From the NCBI GenBank assembly GCA_037968395.1, contig JBBKVK010000013.1, positions 1-17,570 on the forward strand: 17,570 bases of DNA. The letters run 5' to 3'. Both the position numbers and the translations under genes were made by a program. Of this stretch, positions 7,701 through 13,103 are shown piece after piece; position 1 is the stretch's first letter, and every line of letters begins with the position of its first letter. Source of the DNA: JADKBO01 sp037968395. Its GTDB lineage: Bacteria > Bacteroidota > Bacteroidia > Chitinophagales > Saprospiraceae. The notes below the pieces were generated by a model. The model was not told the DNA's origin. It ran no database searches and saw only the letters and a list, made by a program, of their open reading frames with translations.

Positions 7701-10642
7701 TGATCAGTACCAACACAACCATTATTATCTGTGATCGTCACAGTGTAAGTTTTTGTTGCAGAAGGACTAACTGTTTTAGATGCCCCTGCACCTAAACCAT
7801 CACTCCAAGCAAATGTATAAGGAGATACTCCATTTTTACCAATTGCATTCAAAGTTGTAGAACCACCGTTACATATTTGAGTGTCTCCAGTAAAATCTGC
7901 ACCAATAGCTGGGCAAGATTCATAAGAAATGCAAATACTTGATGGTACAACTGAATTTGCAGATGTATTACAACTAGGATCATTTGCAACAGCCCAATGT
8001 TCAATTACAATTTCGTCCGTACCGTTTGGTAGTATTAATTGACCACCTAACGATCCTCTCCAATATGCTTTATTTACACCATCAGCAATGTCGTTAGTAT
8101 ATGGCGTAGCTAATACTGTTGAACCGTTTTTCTTAAATACAATTCTCCACTTTTCATTTGGTTGATTACTGGTATTTTGTCTGTTTACATAGCCATCAAA
8201 AGATACCGCGTCTGTAACATTGACTTTCACGTATCCTCCAAAAGCTGCAGGATAAGGTCCAGGAATAGTATATTTTAATTTTGAAGAACAAATTAGTCTT
8301 ACCTTACTAGGTGCACCTGTCGAAACATTTACTTCTTGTGTCCAATTAAAAGTATTGCTTCCTCCACAAATTGGATCAGGAGCACAAAATGGTGGCCCTA
8401 CAGTTGATTCAGGATCGCATGATGTCAAGGTTGCACACCATCCATCAGTTTTTAACCAAGAACCATTACCAGTACCTGCAACATTAATATATTTTGTATT
8501 TGATGGAACAACACCAACAACATTGTATTCTGTCATCGTAGGAAGTAAACTATTTACTTCTGTTTTATTACTTGATAAATAATTCCAATTGCTATCGAAA
8601 TAATCAAACCCAACACTATGATATAATGAAGGATCATGTGTCCCTGCATGTACTGACAAATTCAGTACTGAGCCTGCTGTAATTGCTCCAGTACTAATAG
8701 TCTGAGAAAACCAATTATTTGAATTATTCGTTATTTGAAAATGTCCTGAATAAATACCAAAAACAGCAGCATAGGTGCCAGCAGAGAAATTTCCCCCACT
8801 AAAATTCCATCCAGTTACTCCGCTTTCAAATGAAGGATTATTAACCACCAAATTATTTGGACAATTAAAGTTTTGGCATGAACTAACATTTACAGTTATT
8901 TGACTTGATCCTGTACATCCAATATTGTCTGTCACAGTAACAGTATAAGTTGTCGTTGAACTTGGTGTTACTGTTTTTGAAGCACCACTACCTAAACCAT
9001 TACTCCAAGAATAGGTATAAGGAGAGACCCCATTTTTACCAATTGCAGTAATAGTAGTTGAACTGCCTTGACAGATAGTAGTAATACCAGAAAAATCTGC
9101 ATACACGGTACTTGAATTTACAGTAACAGCAACTGCGTCTGTTGCGGAACACCCTTGAGCATCTGTTACTGTTACAATATAAGTAGTAGAAGCACTAGGT
9201 GTTACAGTTTGAGTAGCACCAGAAGTAACTTTTTCTAATTTTATTTCATCAACATCTACCGTGGCAATATTTTGAGTATTCCCTAACTTAATAGTATTTG
9301 ATCCATTATTTAAAGTGTAAGTCCCAATATTTTGATATTCCCATGCATTCGCATTACCTGTATGGACAAAATCCACGTCAGGCTTTGCTACCCCATTAAT
9401 TGTAACGGCCATAGGTACTGTAGCATTAGTATTATACGTATATCTAACACTCAATTTATATGTACCTGCACTACTGACACTCACTGGAATATTTACGTAC
9501 TCGGAATTGTTATTGGAATTAAATTCAATATAACCTGTTCCATTATAGCCTGATTGCGAACTTTCAATAGTAGCACCACCGCCTACAGTTCCAGATTCAC
9601 CTTGGACAGTAACAATTTGACCAGAACCAATATTCCATGTATAAGAATACGGAGGAAATCCATTTGAACCAACTGCAGTCAAAGTAGCTGAAGCACCGTT
9701 ACAAATAGTTTGATCCGTACCAGCATTTGCAGCAATATTACATGTAGTTCTACAAACCCACTGTACCATGTCTTGAAAACTTGAATTTATTGACTTGTAG
9801 AATACCATCGTATTTTGAGCACCATTAACTGTAGGCACTGCGTTAACTGCTTGATTGTATATCGTATTTGCAGAACCACCTGTACCTGTTAATTTCCAAA
9901 TCGCTTCTGCAACACCTGAAGTATTGTAAGCGTAATTACAAACGATGTGATTAATTCTACATGCTGTTAATGCAGAGATACTTACTCCAGTATGGTTAGT
10001 GATAACAAATTTGTTCCATTGATTAGGAGTAGAAAGGTCCCCATCAATACAGTGCTGTCTATTATTGTTTTGAACTGTACAAGAACTCGTGATTTCAACG
10101 CCACATGGTCTATAACTTGATGAAGTATTGTAAGCATACCCTTGACTCAATCCACTTACAGATCTAGAAGTACCACTACAGTCTGTAAAGGATATTGTAC
10201 CACAAGTAGTTCTGCTACCATCTGTTATCATTCGTCTTTCAACATGCTTTATGCTGACATCCTTGGTGTAAAGAACAGAAGAACCATTTTTGCTGATTAC
10301 TTTAATATTATAGTAATCAGCAATTCTCATATTGCTGATTATCAATTTATTACCAATGAGAGGCACATCCTTTTCAGTAAACGTATTACCTTTTAAATGC
10401 AAATCATATTGTATATCAAAATACTCACCAGCTTTGATGTTACCTGAAAGTTCTATTTCAAGTTTGCCATCTGACAGATTCTCGTCTGATTGATTAATAA
10501 CATTAAGATTTGTGATTCGAAATTCCTCGGATTTCTCAAATTTTATACCCGTATCCTGGATTTGAGAATAAGAAATTGCATTGAATGCAAGTAAAGCTAT
10601 TGTTACTAACAATACCTTTAAAGATAGGCGGTTATCCTTCAT
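1..10642 (-). CDS. Giant modular secreted adhesin-like protein (PKD-like, CBM-like, SdrD-B-like and DUF11-like repeats); 3' end outside window
   Basis: The minus strand is open from an ATG at 10642 to the window edge, more than 3547 codons with no stop. The start is followed at once by a Sec signal peptide, so this start is well supported. Order by residue: signal peptide 1-26; Cys-containing region of unknown fold 27-295; PKD-like repeat with an inserted CBM6-like domain; second PKD-like repeat; NPSFE-type domain about 591-742; beta-rich domain about 764-910; PKD-like repeats 3-5; probable beta-helix about 1151-1459; PKD-like repeats 6-8; three Cys-rich HTSCS/Ig modules alternating with PKD-like repeats 9-11; repeat 12; SdrD-B-like domain about 2851-2969; four DUF11-like repeats from about 2967. 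PKD-like repeats typically show NAG-x-D-x-x-IC, a W in the core and VTVTD-x-x-GC. The family suggests a cell-surface filament for adhesion or polysaccharide binding; export by the type IX system is inferred, because the C-terminus is not visible. No ligand can be named. Confidence 0.93.
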   Translation of the reverse strand, partial: MKDNRLSLKVLLVTIALLAFNAISYSQIQDTGIKFEKSEEFRITNLNVINQSDENLSDGKLEIELSGNIKAGEYFDIQYDLHLKGNTFTEKDVPLIGNKLIISNMRIADYYNIKVISKNGSSVLYTKDVSIKHVERRMITDGSRTTCGTISFTDCSGTSRSVSGLSQGYAYNTSSSYRPCGVEITSSCTVQNNNRQHCIDGDLSTPNQWNKFVITNHTGVSISALTACRINHIVCNYAYNTSGVAEAIWKLTGTGGSANTIYNQAVNAVPTVNGAQNTMVFYKSINSSFQDMVQWVCRTTCNIAANAGTDQTICNGASATLTAVGSNGFPPYSYTWNIGSGQIVTVQGESGTVGGGATIESSQSGYNGTGYIEFNSNNNSEYVNIPVSVSSAGTYKLSVRYTYNTNATVPMAVTINGVAKPDVDFVHTGNANAWEYQNIGTYTLNNGSNTIKLGNTQNIATVDVDEIKLEKVTSGATQTVTPSASTTYIVTVTDAQGCSATDAVAVTVNSSTVYADFSGITTICQGSSTTITAIGKNGVSPYTYSWSNGLGSGASKTVTPSSTTTYTVTVTDNIGCTGSSQITVNVSSCQNFNCPNNLVVNNPSFESGVTGWNFSGGNFSAGTYAAVFGIYSGHFQITNNSNNWFSQTISTGAITAGSVLNLSVHAGTHDPSLYHSVGFDYFDSNWNYLSSNKTEVNSLLPTMTEYNVVGVVPSNTKYINVAGTGNGSWLKTDGWCATLTSCDPESTVGPPFCAPDPICGGSNTFNWTQEVNVSTGAPSKVRLICSSKLKYTIPGPYPAAFGGYVKVNVTDAVSFDGYVNRQNTSNQPNEKWRIVFKKNGSTVLATPYTNDIADGVNKAYWRGSLGGQLILPNGTDEIVIEHWAVANDPSCNTSANSVVPSSICISYESCPAIGADFTGDTQICNGGSTTLNAIGKNGVSPYTFAWSDGLGAGASKTVSPSATKTYTVTITDNNGCVGTDQVTVTVKPNPNLDLGADVTICNGQSITLTAGGSGGSPSYTFSWSNPPGGTGSSKTVSPSSTTRYIVTLTDSKGCQDIDEVVVNVNPNPIASITSDDVTCSGSNITLTASGGVSYSWSTGATTPTINVSPTTTTTYIVTVTNSTGCTATASKTVTVEDCCMQPDCNAICTPPTSFNISVVANGIVNWQSLTGVNPQNVTQKIKITGTGTVIIDQLNLQLVGSGAVVYINGPTLIVRGDLQVNSSGAKFIMENGVLRTTGNIQQVPNTAVCISSSVVDVGEEQAGVDFWDQALSTSANFQNDGGYRCLDNVCMNVTHDFQLQSTGTGTGINGVDLIKNSCIEVGDRGNNHATDTDFGVADGDDSGNWQTNNTQSIYNTTIVVANGDYQNSFKTMTLCDVRVKVNKSGNFQNQSNGTITGNDLCVAVEDIFENSGNWTLTNTSWFSDKQNTTNVPGAGSETAETTILSQCFTGCSCAGTNCEGFIVNITGNNSICTGSSTTLTAVGPPSTVSYMWNTGATTNSITVSPNITTTFTIIISDGNGCEDVSSYTVTVDPTPTIDAGIDVEICQGQSITLTVGASGGTPNYTYAWPTPLGSGNSKTVSPTTTTTYIVTVTDANGCSGTDDVTVTVNPLPIANAGADVTICSGTDTELVASTTEGNSPYTFDWISLGNGSTQIVNPTSTTTYTVVVTDNNGCSDSDEVTISVLEGPSGGIINGDEANCGGYNASLITSSQDPTGADCGGPEITGDDTCDDGDKPKFFTLEYNGENCSQSNNNQGAIGGKWDCSGSGPNGASPVYISVNNGQFSGTVTVGQNFDVYNGGSQLTNPIEISIYNQQGGTLLQYVEIHTSCSSPIVIGDQFGSLVLNAVEFLNGQSFGGPGGISYKWQQKVGNGSWIDIAGATGLTYDPGFISTTTSYKRITTNCCGASESNVVIKTVNNEVVANAGNDIEVCDTQANLNASGSAGTPSYSFIWNTGQSGSNITVSVSGTYTVTVTDANGCTDADEVIVDIFESPNGGSISGNETNCGGYDASLITSSQDPTGSDCGGPEITGEDVCDTNGTPDAFTFEYNGQSCGQSNNNQGVIGGKWDCTGSGPNGATTVYISVDGTNFPGTVVLGESFVVEDPFPGVSNPIPFEIFDVQGGTLLQYIEFHTSCSAPIVIGDTFGAVTLIGVAYNDGTTIGGDTGITYQWQKMVGTGPWVDIDGATSLTYDPSYVSATTKYKRITTNCCGTDESNVVIKTVNPIVFANAGTDENVCDGASVTLMGSTMLPGTGGGFLLKIIPEDGSDVEGEFEKDNARLEIYTNGNPTPTILFSTQKATVESKSPDNNNDDNIKVKTKIDDDWRALVDFDLSSISGNVDQAFLVLESKKDEIITVGVFPIYPAWNVDKVTWNRADIGIPWNTPGVMNAGDPLLDIQNISQKIDYSWDVSSYVNALVNGGSNGGPYSYSWSNGSSSQSTSVSPSQNTIYTLTVTDVSTGCTGTDEVLVELSDETLDAGVIGTDQSNCGGFDPVLLTSIIDATGECNNMVVEDCCDFGDKPVSFTLKYNGENCSQSNNNQGTIGGKWDCIGSGPNGSPQVYITADDFSGSVNLGQSFIVTNGGGNLSNPVVIKIYSSQGGSLLQTVEIHTSCSAPIVTGDQFGSIILQHSEFENGFTCEGVNNDLNYQWQEKGSNNIWVDIPGATFSTYDPPFTNTNISYRRLAINCCGELPSNEVDITIYNGVTLNAGPDVAICSGSSTTLTASASNGTSPYTYEWDNGLGSGATHTVNPTTTTTYTVTVTDSNGCTDTDEVIVIVNPLPIANAGADVTICSGTDTELMASATEGNSPYTFDWISLGNGSTQIVNPTITTTYTVVVTDDNGCTDSDDVTVYVEAKATIGDFTWIDANYNGIQDVGENGVNGINIKLYNATTDIEVASTNSANFNGEDGYYQFEVCAGDYYIEFGSYPNSVRSPQDATIDDEDSDADITTGRTANFTLLPGESNQTIDAGYAPVINMHKDVVGVSPNGDGTYTVNYTINVNNPSGGDATYSLSDTPLFDDDIQIISGSYSGQTSGSMNNSGATTVATDELISGGTTHAYNVSFVVSLDLNSNLGGDNIYSPCEVSGNNGGSSPGHGLYNRAELDRNGDGITDITDDACEDLPSLKVTKTSSTPVAVGDGTYNVTYTVKVESQGGVGTTYDLSDTPKFDDDVVINSGSYSGQNSGSMNLVNGTSTTLATNQSIGASPAVQTYTVTFNVNLDLSDNVGDDIYTSCEAKCSPEGPNSGLLNTAELTYNGITTKDCACEDLPSLKVTKTSSTPVAVGDGTYNVTYTVTVESQGGVGTTYDLSDTPKFDDDVVINSGSYSGQNSGLMNLVSGTSTTLATNQSIGASPAVQTYTVTFNVNLDLSDNVGDDTYTSCESVCNPDGSNSGLLNTAELTYNGSTTKDCSCEDLPSLKVTKTSSTPVAVGDGTYNVTYTVTVESQGGVGTTYDLSDTPKFDDDVIINSGSYSGQNSGSMNLVNGTSTTLATNQSIGASPAVQTYTVVFNVILDLDDNIGDNEYVGCDAVCNPDGGNNGLLNSASLTYDGA
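1736..2090 (-). other. SdrD-B-like calcium-binding domain of the adhesin
   Basis: Residues about 2851-2969. It carries the hallmark IGDFTWIDANYNGIQDVGE followed by GVNGINIKLYN, a YYQFEVCAGDYYIEF segment and DDEDSDADITTGRTANFTL. This is the SdrD B-like family, known in other surface proteins to bind calcium and act as a stiff spacer. It divides the PKD-like part of the protein from the DUF11-like array. Confidence 0.8.
2106..2314 (-). repeat. 209-bp direct repeat, copy A (PKD-like repeat 12)
   Basis: Encodes most of PKD-like repeat 12 (PLPIANAGADVTIC...FDWISLGNGSTQIVNP). It matches 5607-5815 at a constant offset of 3501 bp with about 8 mismatches counted by eye, roughly 96% identity, while most other PKD-like repeats match it only at protein level. 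Confidence 0.85.
2548..3236 (-). repeat. HTSCS + Ig-like module, copy 3 (divergent)
   Basis: The same layout, with many more substitutions than copies 1 and 2: NCGGFDPVLLTS, EDCCDFGDKP, YNGENCSQSNNNQG, GGKWDCIGSGPNG, EIHTSCSAP, YQWQEK, WVDIPGAT and RRLAINCCG. It is the oldest-looking of the three and is separated from copy 2 by the PKD-like repeat that carries the DNRLRE-like insertion. Confidence 0.65.
3391..3754 (-). other. DNRLRE/CBM96-like domain inserted in PKD-like repeat 10
   Basis: Residues about 2297-2418. The pattern is KATVES...DNNNDDNIKVKT, RALVDFDLSSISG, QAFLVLES, VGVFPIYPAWNVDKVTWN, then IDYSWDVSSYVNALVNGG. This is the characteristic order of the DNRLRE / CBM96 family (strand, FDLSSI, A-x-L-x-L, W-x-x-x-x-x-TW, WDVSSYV). 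It is preceded by the first part of a PKD-like repeat (NAGTDENVCDGASVTL) and followed by its second part (SNGGPYSYSWSNG...YTLTVTD). Residues about 2228-2296 between them (including GGGFLLKIIPEDGSDVEG) are unassigned. Confidence 0.65.
3981..4673 (-). repeat. HTSCS + Ig-like module, copy 2
   Basis: Same layout as copy 1: NCGGYDASLITSS, YNGQSCGQSNNNQG, GGKWDCTGSGPNG, EFHTSCSAP, YQWQKM, WVDIDGAT, YKRITTNCCG. A stretch of about 32 bp (4581-4612) is identical to 5496-5527 in copy 1, so this pair is a fairly recent duplication. Eight or more Cys per module point to disulfide-stabilised, exported protein. Confidence 0.7.
4897..5590 (-). repeat. HTSCS + Ig-like module, copy 1
   Basis: About 230 residues: an NCGGYNASLITSS opening, DxCDD, YNGENCSQSNNNQG, GGKWDCSGSGPNG, then a strand region ending EIHTSCSSP and GDQFGS, followed by an Ig-like part (YKWQQK, WIDIAGAT, TYDP, YKRITTNCCG). 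The HTSCS half resembles what I recall as DUF7467. Matching points in copies 1 and 2 lie exactly 915 bp (305 codons) apart, including one intervening PKD-like repeat. Confidence 0.7.
5607..5815 (-). repeat. 209-bp direct repeat, copy B (PKD-like repeat 8)
   Basis: Partner of 2106-2314, encoding PKD-like repeat 8. The shared synonymous codons show a recent copying event within the gene. The flanking repeats on either side are not similar at this level. Confidence 0.85.
6265..7190 (-). other. Probable right-handed beta-helix region of the adhesin
   Basis: Residues about 1151-1459. The stretch has irregular short repeats of the kind TGTVIIDQLNLQLVG, LIVRGDLQVNSSGA and DLCVAVEDIFENSGN, with stacked Asn, Val and Ile positions typical of pectate-lyase-like or filamentous-haemagglutinin-like solenoids. 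It ends in a Cys-rich CFTGCSCAGTNC. PKD-like repeats flank it on both sides. No catalytic motif is visible, so a structural role is more likely than an enzymatic one. Confidence 0.45.
7912..8352 (-). other. Unassigned beta-rich domain of the adhesin
   Basis: Residues about 764-910, between the NPSFE-type domain and PKD-like repeat 3. It contains NFNWTQEVNV near its start, KLKYTIPGPYP in the middle and ends ICISYESCPAIG. The alternating hydrophobic pattern suggests a beta-sandwich. I do not recognise a family. Confidence 0.45.
8416..8872 (-). other. NPSFE-type (CBM4/9-like) beta-sandwich domain
   Basis: Residues about 591-742. It begins LVVNNPSFESGVTGWNF, the opening typical of CBM4/9-like and related jellyroll domains, and continues through alternating strands with a conserved-looking GWNFSGGNFSAGTYA region and a final GSWLKTDGWC. 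It follows PKD-like repeat 2 directly. Sugar binding is plausible for the fold but not shown. Confidence 0.6.
9222..9618 (-). other. CBM6/CBM35-like domain inserted inside PKD-like repeat 1
   Basis: Residues about 342-474 of the adhesin. It opens with VTVQGESG, then GYNGTGYIEF, a YVNIPVSV...GTYKLSVRY strand pair, a VTINGV strand, then W, LNNGSNTIKL and VDVDEIKLEK. This order matches the CBM6/35 type of jellyroll carbohydrate-binding module. The flanks are the two halves of one PKD-like repeat: NAGTDQTIC...YSYTWNIGSGQ comes before it and TSGATQTVTPS...TYIVTVTDAQGC after it. The module therefore sits in the loop that reads NGLGSGA in repeat 2. The assignment is by motif only. Confidence 0.72.
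10565..10642 (-). other. Signal peptide of the giant adhesin
   Basis: Residues 1-26 have charged residues near the start (K2, R5, K9), then a hydrophobic stretch (VLLVTIALLAF), then a small-residue cleavage region AISYS before Q27. There is no lipobox Cys, so signal peptidase I cleavage is expected rather than lipoprotein anchoring. Confidence 0.85.
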
Positions 10643-10682
10643 TGTAAACAGTTCTATTTTAATTCAATATAGTTTTCTAACC

Positions 10683-10822
10683 CTACAATTGAAACTATCC
10701 ATTCTAGATAAATCAACAATTGTAGTTTTGAATGAATAAAACAAAATCATTTACTTCGAACTTGCAATATCTTTTATTGCAATCCCGAAACTCAAAGTGA
10801 GTCCTATTTCATTCAACTACAA
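10683..10822 (-). promoter_or_regulatory. Leader of the adhesin gene with competing inverted repeats
   Basis: The 265-bp gap between the rhomboid gene and the adhesin start (10643-10907) holds three arms. Arm A (10808-10822) can pair with arm B (10720-10736) apart from a 2-nt bulge. Arm B (10717-10725) can also pair perfectly over 9 bp with arm C (10683-10691). The two pairings exclude each other. An 8-bp perfect hairpin (10762-10769 with 10775-10782, loop TCTTT on the plus strand) lies between A and B. No T-tract follows, and I found no perfect TAnnTTTG promoter here; a near match TGATTTTG lies at 10749-10742. Confidence 0.35.
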
Positions 10823-10907
10823 AGATTGGATAAAATTTAGACTACTCCAATAAAAAAATTAGAAATCAAGTCGAATGTAAGAAATTGTGCAAAAAATGAG
10901 AAGGATA

Positions 10908-11594
10908 TTACTCTTCATCGAGCAAATCTCGGAGTTCTCGCTCTTCTTTTGTGAAAAGAAATGTATCAGGAGAGAAAAATTTAGTGGAAATTTCTATGTT
11001 AATATTTGTGGTTTTCTCTTTAAAAAGTTCTTCCTCATCTACTTCGATATTCTTAAAGGCAAAAGCAAGAAAGGCTCCAGACATTGCACCAAAAAGGTGG
11101 CTCTCCCAACTCACCCCTTCTTCAGGTGTCAACCCTTGAAAATACCCACTATATGCAATTAAAATCACCAATGAAAGTATAATAGATCTAGTGTTTTCTC
11201 TAAAAAGACCAGCCCAAAATATAAATCCAATTAATCCATACACGACCCCACTTATACCTAAATGGTAAGACTCTCTGGCAAAAAGCCAAACTGAAATTCC
11301 AGTCAATAATATTATGCCAATGTATGTAGCAACAATCAATCTTTTGTAAAAGACAACCATTATAGTGGATAGTGCAAACAATGGGAATGAATTGCTGATT
11401 AAATGTTTCCAATCAGAGTGTATGAAAGGTGCTGTTAATATCCCCGTTAATGAACTTACATCTCTTGGATAAATTCCAAATTTAGTAAATCTCAAACCAC
11501 TTGTTTCTTCGATAATTTCTACAATCCAAATTATCAGCACTAATAAAGTCGGAAACACTAATAACTTTAAAAAATGTATATTTTCTTTATTCAT
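10908..11594 (-). CDS. Rhomboid family intramembrane serine protease
   Basis: A 228-residue membrane protein with the six-helix rhomboid core: helices near 8-26, 59-82, 84-105, 111-131, 136-152 and 163-181. The catalytic serine is S115 in GISG, followed by VVYGLIGF. The catalytic histidine is H166 in SWESHLFGAMSG. The oxyanion-side pair is H64 and N68 in KHLISNS. All key residues are present, so an active protease is expected, cutting transmembrane segments within the inner membrane; the substrate is unknown. A charged tail of about 48 residues (181-228) follows the last helix and would lie in the cytoplasm or be flexible. The gene starts 5 bp after the stop of the upstream hypothetical gene, so the two form an operon. 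It lies 265 bp before the giant adhesin on the same strand, which may or may not be a functional link. Confidence 0.92.
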   Translation of the reverse strand: MNKENIHFLKLLVFPTLLVLIIWIVEIIEETSGLRFTKFGIYPRDVSSLTGILTAPFIHSDWKHLISNSFPLFALSTIMVVFYKRLIVATYIGIILLTGISVWLFARESYHLGISGVVYGLIGFIFWAGLFRENTRSIILSLVILIAYSGYFQGLTPEEGVSWESHLFGAMSGAFLAFAFKNIEVDEEELFKEKTTNINIEISTKFFSPDTFLFTKEERELRDLLDEE

Positions 11595-11599
11595 AAATT

Positions 11600-12256
11600 T
11601 TATGCAAAAAGACGCCTAACTATTTTGATAAAATATTGAGCTTTCTTTATCTTTTCATCAGAATTCCAATCAAATTTAGTAATCACCTCATTAGATAAAT
11701 ATGATTTAGCTTCATTAAAGTCAGACTTACCATTTAATGCTTTAATTGTTTGGTCATATTTAGAATTGTCACCATCAAAAAGCTCTCTAATGGTAAACAT
11801 TCTCTCATTGATTCCAATAGCTTTATTAATATCATCAATTTTAGTCATGCTTAATCTCCCAGATAAATCTGTTACTTCGTCAACAAGAAAAAGTTCGTCA
11901 AACTTAGAAGAGCCTTTTACTGAAACTTCAGAAACTCTTTCTTTATCATCTTCAGCTTTTTTTGACTGTTCTACTATAGAGTCTATGGGAATGATTTCTG
12001 CTTTTTCAACAACAAGTGGCTGAGTTTCTACTTCCTTTATTGCAGGTTTTGTTTTTGGGCTTTCACTAGTTTTATAAGTTTGCTTTTCAACTTGAATGTC
12101 TTCAGTATCGCCTTCTTCTGATATCTGGTCGTAAAGTTTTCGAACATAATCTTTTAATAAATCTTTCTCAATATTAGACAACTTACCATCCATTTTTAAA
12201 AGTTCCACCATACTTGAAATCTTATTTAAACTTCTTTCTATCTTAGATATCTGCAT
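11600..12256 (-). CDS. Conserved hypothetical protein with charged linker and conserved C-terminal helical region
   Basis: A 218-residue soluble protein without signal peptide or membrane segment. Residues 1-50 look helical (KIERSLNKISSMVELLKMDG...LLKDYVRKLYDQI). Residues about 50-125 are a charged, low-complexity linker rich in Glu, Lys and Ser. The C-terminal part (about 130-218) is compact: SGRLSMTKIDDINKAIG, then INERMFTIRELFDGD, a TIKALNG segment, FNEAKSYL and a final helix ending FIKIVRRLFA. I recall very similar C-terminal regions (IN-x-R-F...ELF-x-GD...AL) in uncharacterised Bacteroidota proteins, but no function is attached to them. It is the first gene of the operon with the rhomboid protease, just behind a good TAnnTTTG promoter. 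Confidence 0.8.
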   Translation of the reverse strand: MQISKIERSLNKISSMVELLKMDGKLSNIEKDLLKDYVRKLYDQISEEGDTEDIQVEKQTYKTSESPKTKPAIKEVETQPLVVEKAEIIPIDSIVEQSKKAEDDKERVSEVSVKGSSKFDELFLVDEVTDLSGRLSMTKIDDINKAIGINERMFTIRELFDGDNSKYDQTIKALNGKSDFNEAKSYLSNEVITKFDWNSDEKIKKAQYFIKIVRRLFA

Positions 12257-12285
12257 TTATTATTCTATTTTATTAAATCCACTAA

Positions 12286-12315
12286 CAAAATTATTCCAAA
12301 AAATATTTTGGCAAA
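12286..12315 (-). promoter_or_regulatory. Candidate Bacteroidota promoter of the hypothetical/rhomboid operon
   Basis: Read on the minus strand, TAATTTTG (12293-12286) fits the -7 consensus TAnnTTTG and TTTG (12315-12312) fits the -33 element, with an 18-bp spacer. Transcription would start about 25 bases before the ATG at 12256. The spacer is occupied exactly by the 16-bp near-palindrome CCAAAAAATATTTTGG (12296-12311), a possible operator. Confidence 0.5.
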
Positions 12316-12508
12316 AGTACTATTTTTATATACACTTTAAAGATTTCTTTAATAGGTCTTGAGCAATTACATAAAAAATATCCTAAAACTATCCATTAAA
12401 ATAGTTGACGTATAAAGTAATTTCTTAATATTTGCAGTAAAGTAATAGTTTGTTTGCAAATTTTAAAATTGTGACATACTGAATAAGAGAACAAATTAGA
12501 ACCAAAAT

Positions 12509-13102
12509 ATGTTTTTAGAACCTGGATTTAGAGGACAACGAAGTGGATGGATAGAAGTAATCTGTGGCTCTATGTTTTCAGGAAAAACAGAAGAATTGAT
12601 TCGAAGACTTAAAAGAGCAAAAATTGCCAACCAAAAAGTCCAAATATTTAAGCCAAAAAAAGACACTAGATACCATAATCAAGAAGTCGTAAGTCATGAC
12701 GAAAACTCCATTGATTCTATTCCAATAGAAAGATCTGAAGAAATTTACAATCACATTTTAGACAATTCTGTAATCGGAATTGATGAAGCACAGTTTTTTG
12801 ATGATAAGTTACCAGAGGTATGTCAAAAGATGGCAATAAGAGGCCTTAGAGTCATAGTTGCCGGTCTAGACATGGATTTCCAAGGTAAGCCATTTGGACC
12901 AATCCCAAATTTACTTGCTACAGCAGAATATATAACAAAAGTGCATGCCATTTGTCCACATTGCGGCACATTAGCTACACATTCCTATCGTTTAAGTGAC
13001 GAAGTAGACACAGTTGTATTAGGTGAAAAAGATAAATATGAGCCAAGATGTAGAGTTTGTTACGAAATGGGTAATATTTTAAATCTTAGAACCTCATACT
13101 AA
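12509..13102 (+). CDS. tdk: Thymidine kinase
   Basis: Phosphorylates thymidine to dTMP with ATP in the cytoplasm (pyrimidine salvage). The 197 residues match the usual length of the type II (zinc-containing) family. The Walker A loop is GSMFSGKT (20-27) and the Walker B/catalytic segment is DEAQFF, with E93 as expected general base. AGLDMDFQGKPFGP (118-131) is the conserved substrate-side segment. Four zinc ligands are present: C149 and C152 in CPHC, and C181 and C184 in CRVC. The ATG at 12509 begins MFLEPGF and leaves the P-loop at a normal distance. The 252-bp gap before it is shared with the divergent hypothetical/rhomboid operon; TTGAC lies at 12404, but I see no perfect TAnnTTTG on this strand. 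The next gene starts 1 bp after the stop. Confidence 0.97.
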   Translation: MFLEPGFRGQRSGWIEVICGSMFSGKTEELIRRLKRAKIANQKVQIFKPKKDTRYHNQEVVSHDENSIDSIPIERSEEIYNHILDNSVIGIDEAQFFDDKLPEVCQKMAIRGLRVIVAGLDMDFQGKPFGPIPNLLATAEYITKVHAICPHCGTLATHSYRLSDEVDTVVLGEKDKYEPRCRVCYEMGNILNLRTSY

Positions 13103-13103
13103 A

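Noticed and set aside
1..10642. A frameshift or split gene at the domain insertions
   Set aside because: I followed the frame through both insertion points codon by codon. It stays open and in phase, so these are domain insertions and not sequencing errors or fused fragments.
10887..11162. Plus-strand 91-codon frame opposite the 3' end of the rhomboid gene
   Set aside because: The opposite strand has complete rhomboid catalytic motifs; this frame has no recognisable domain and no start signals.
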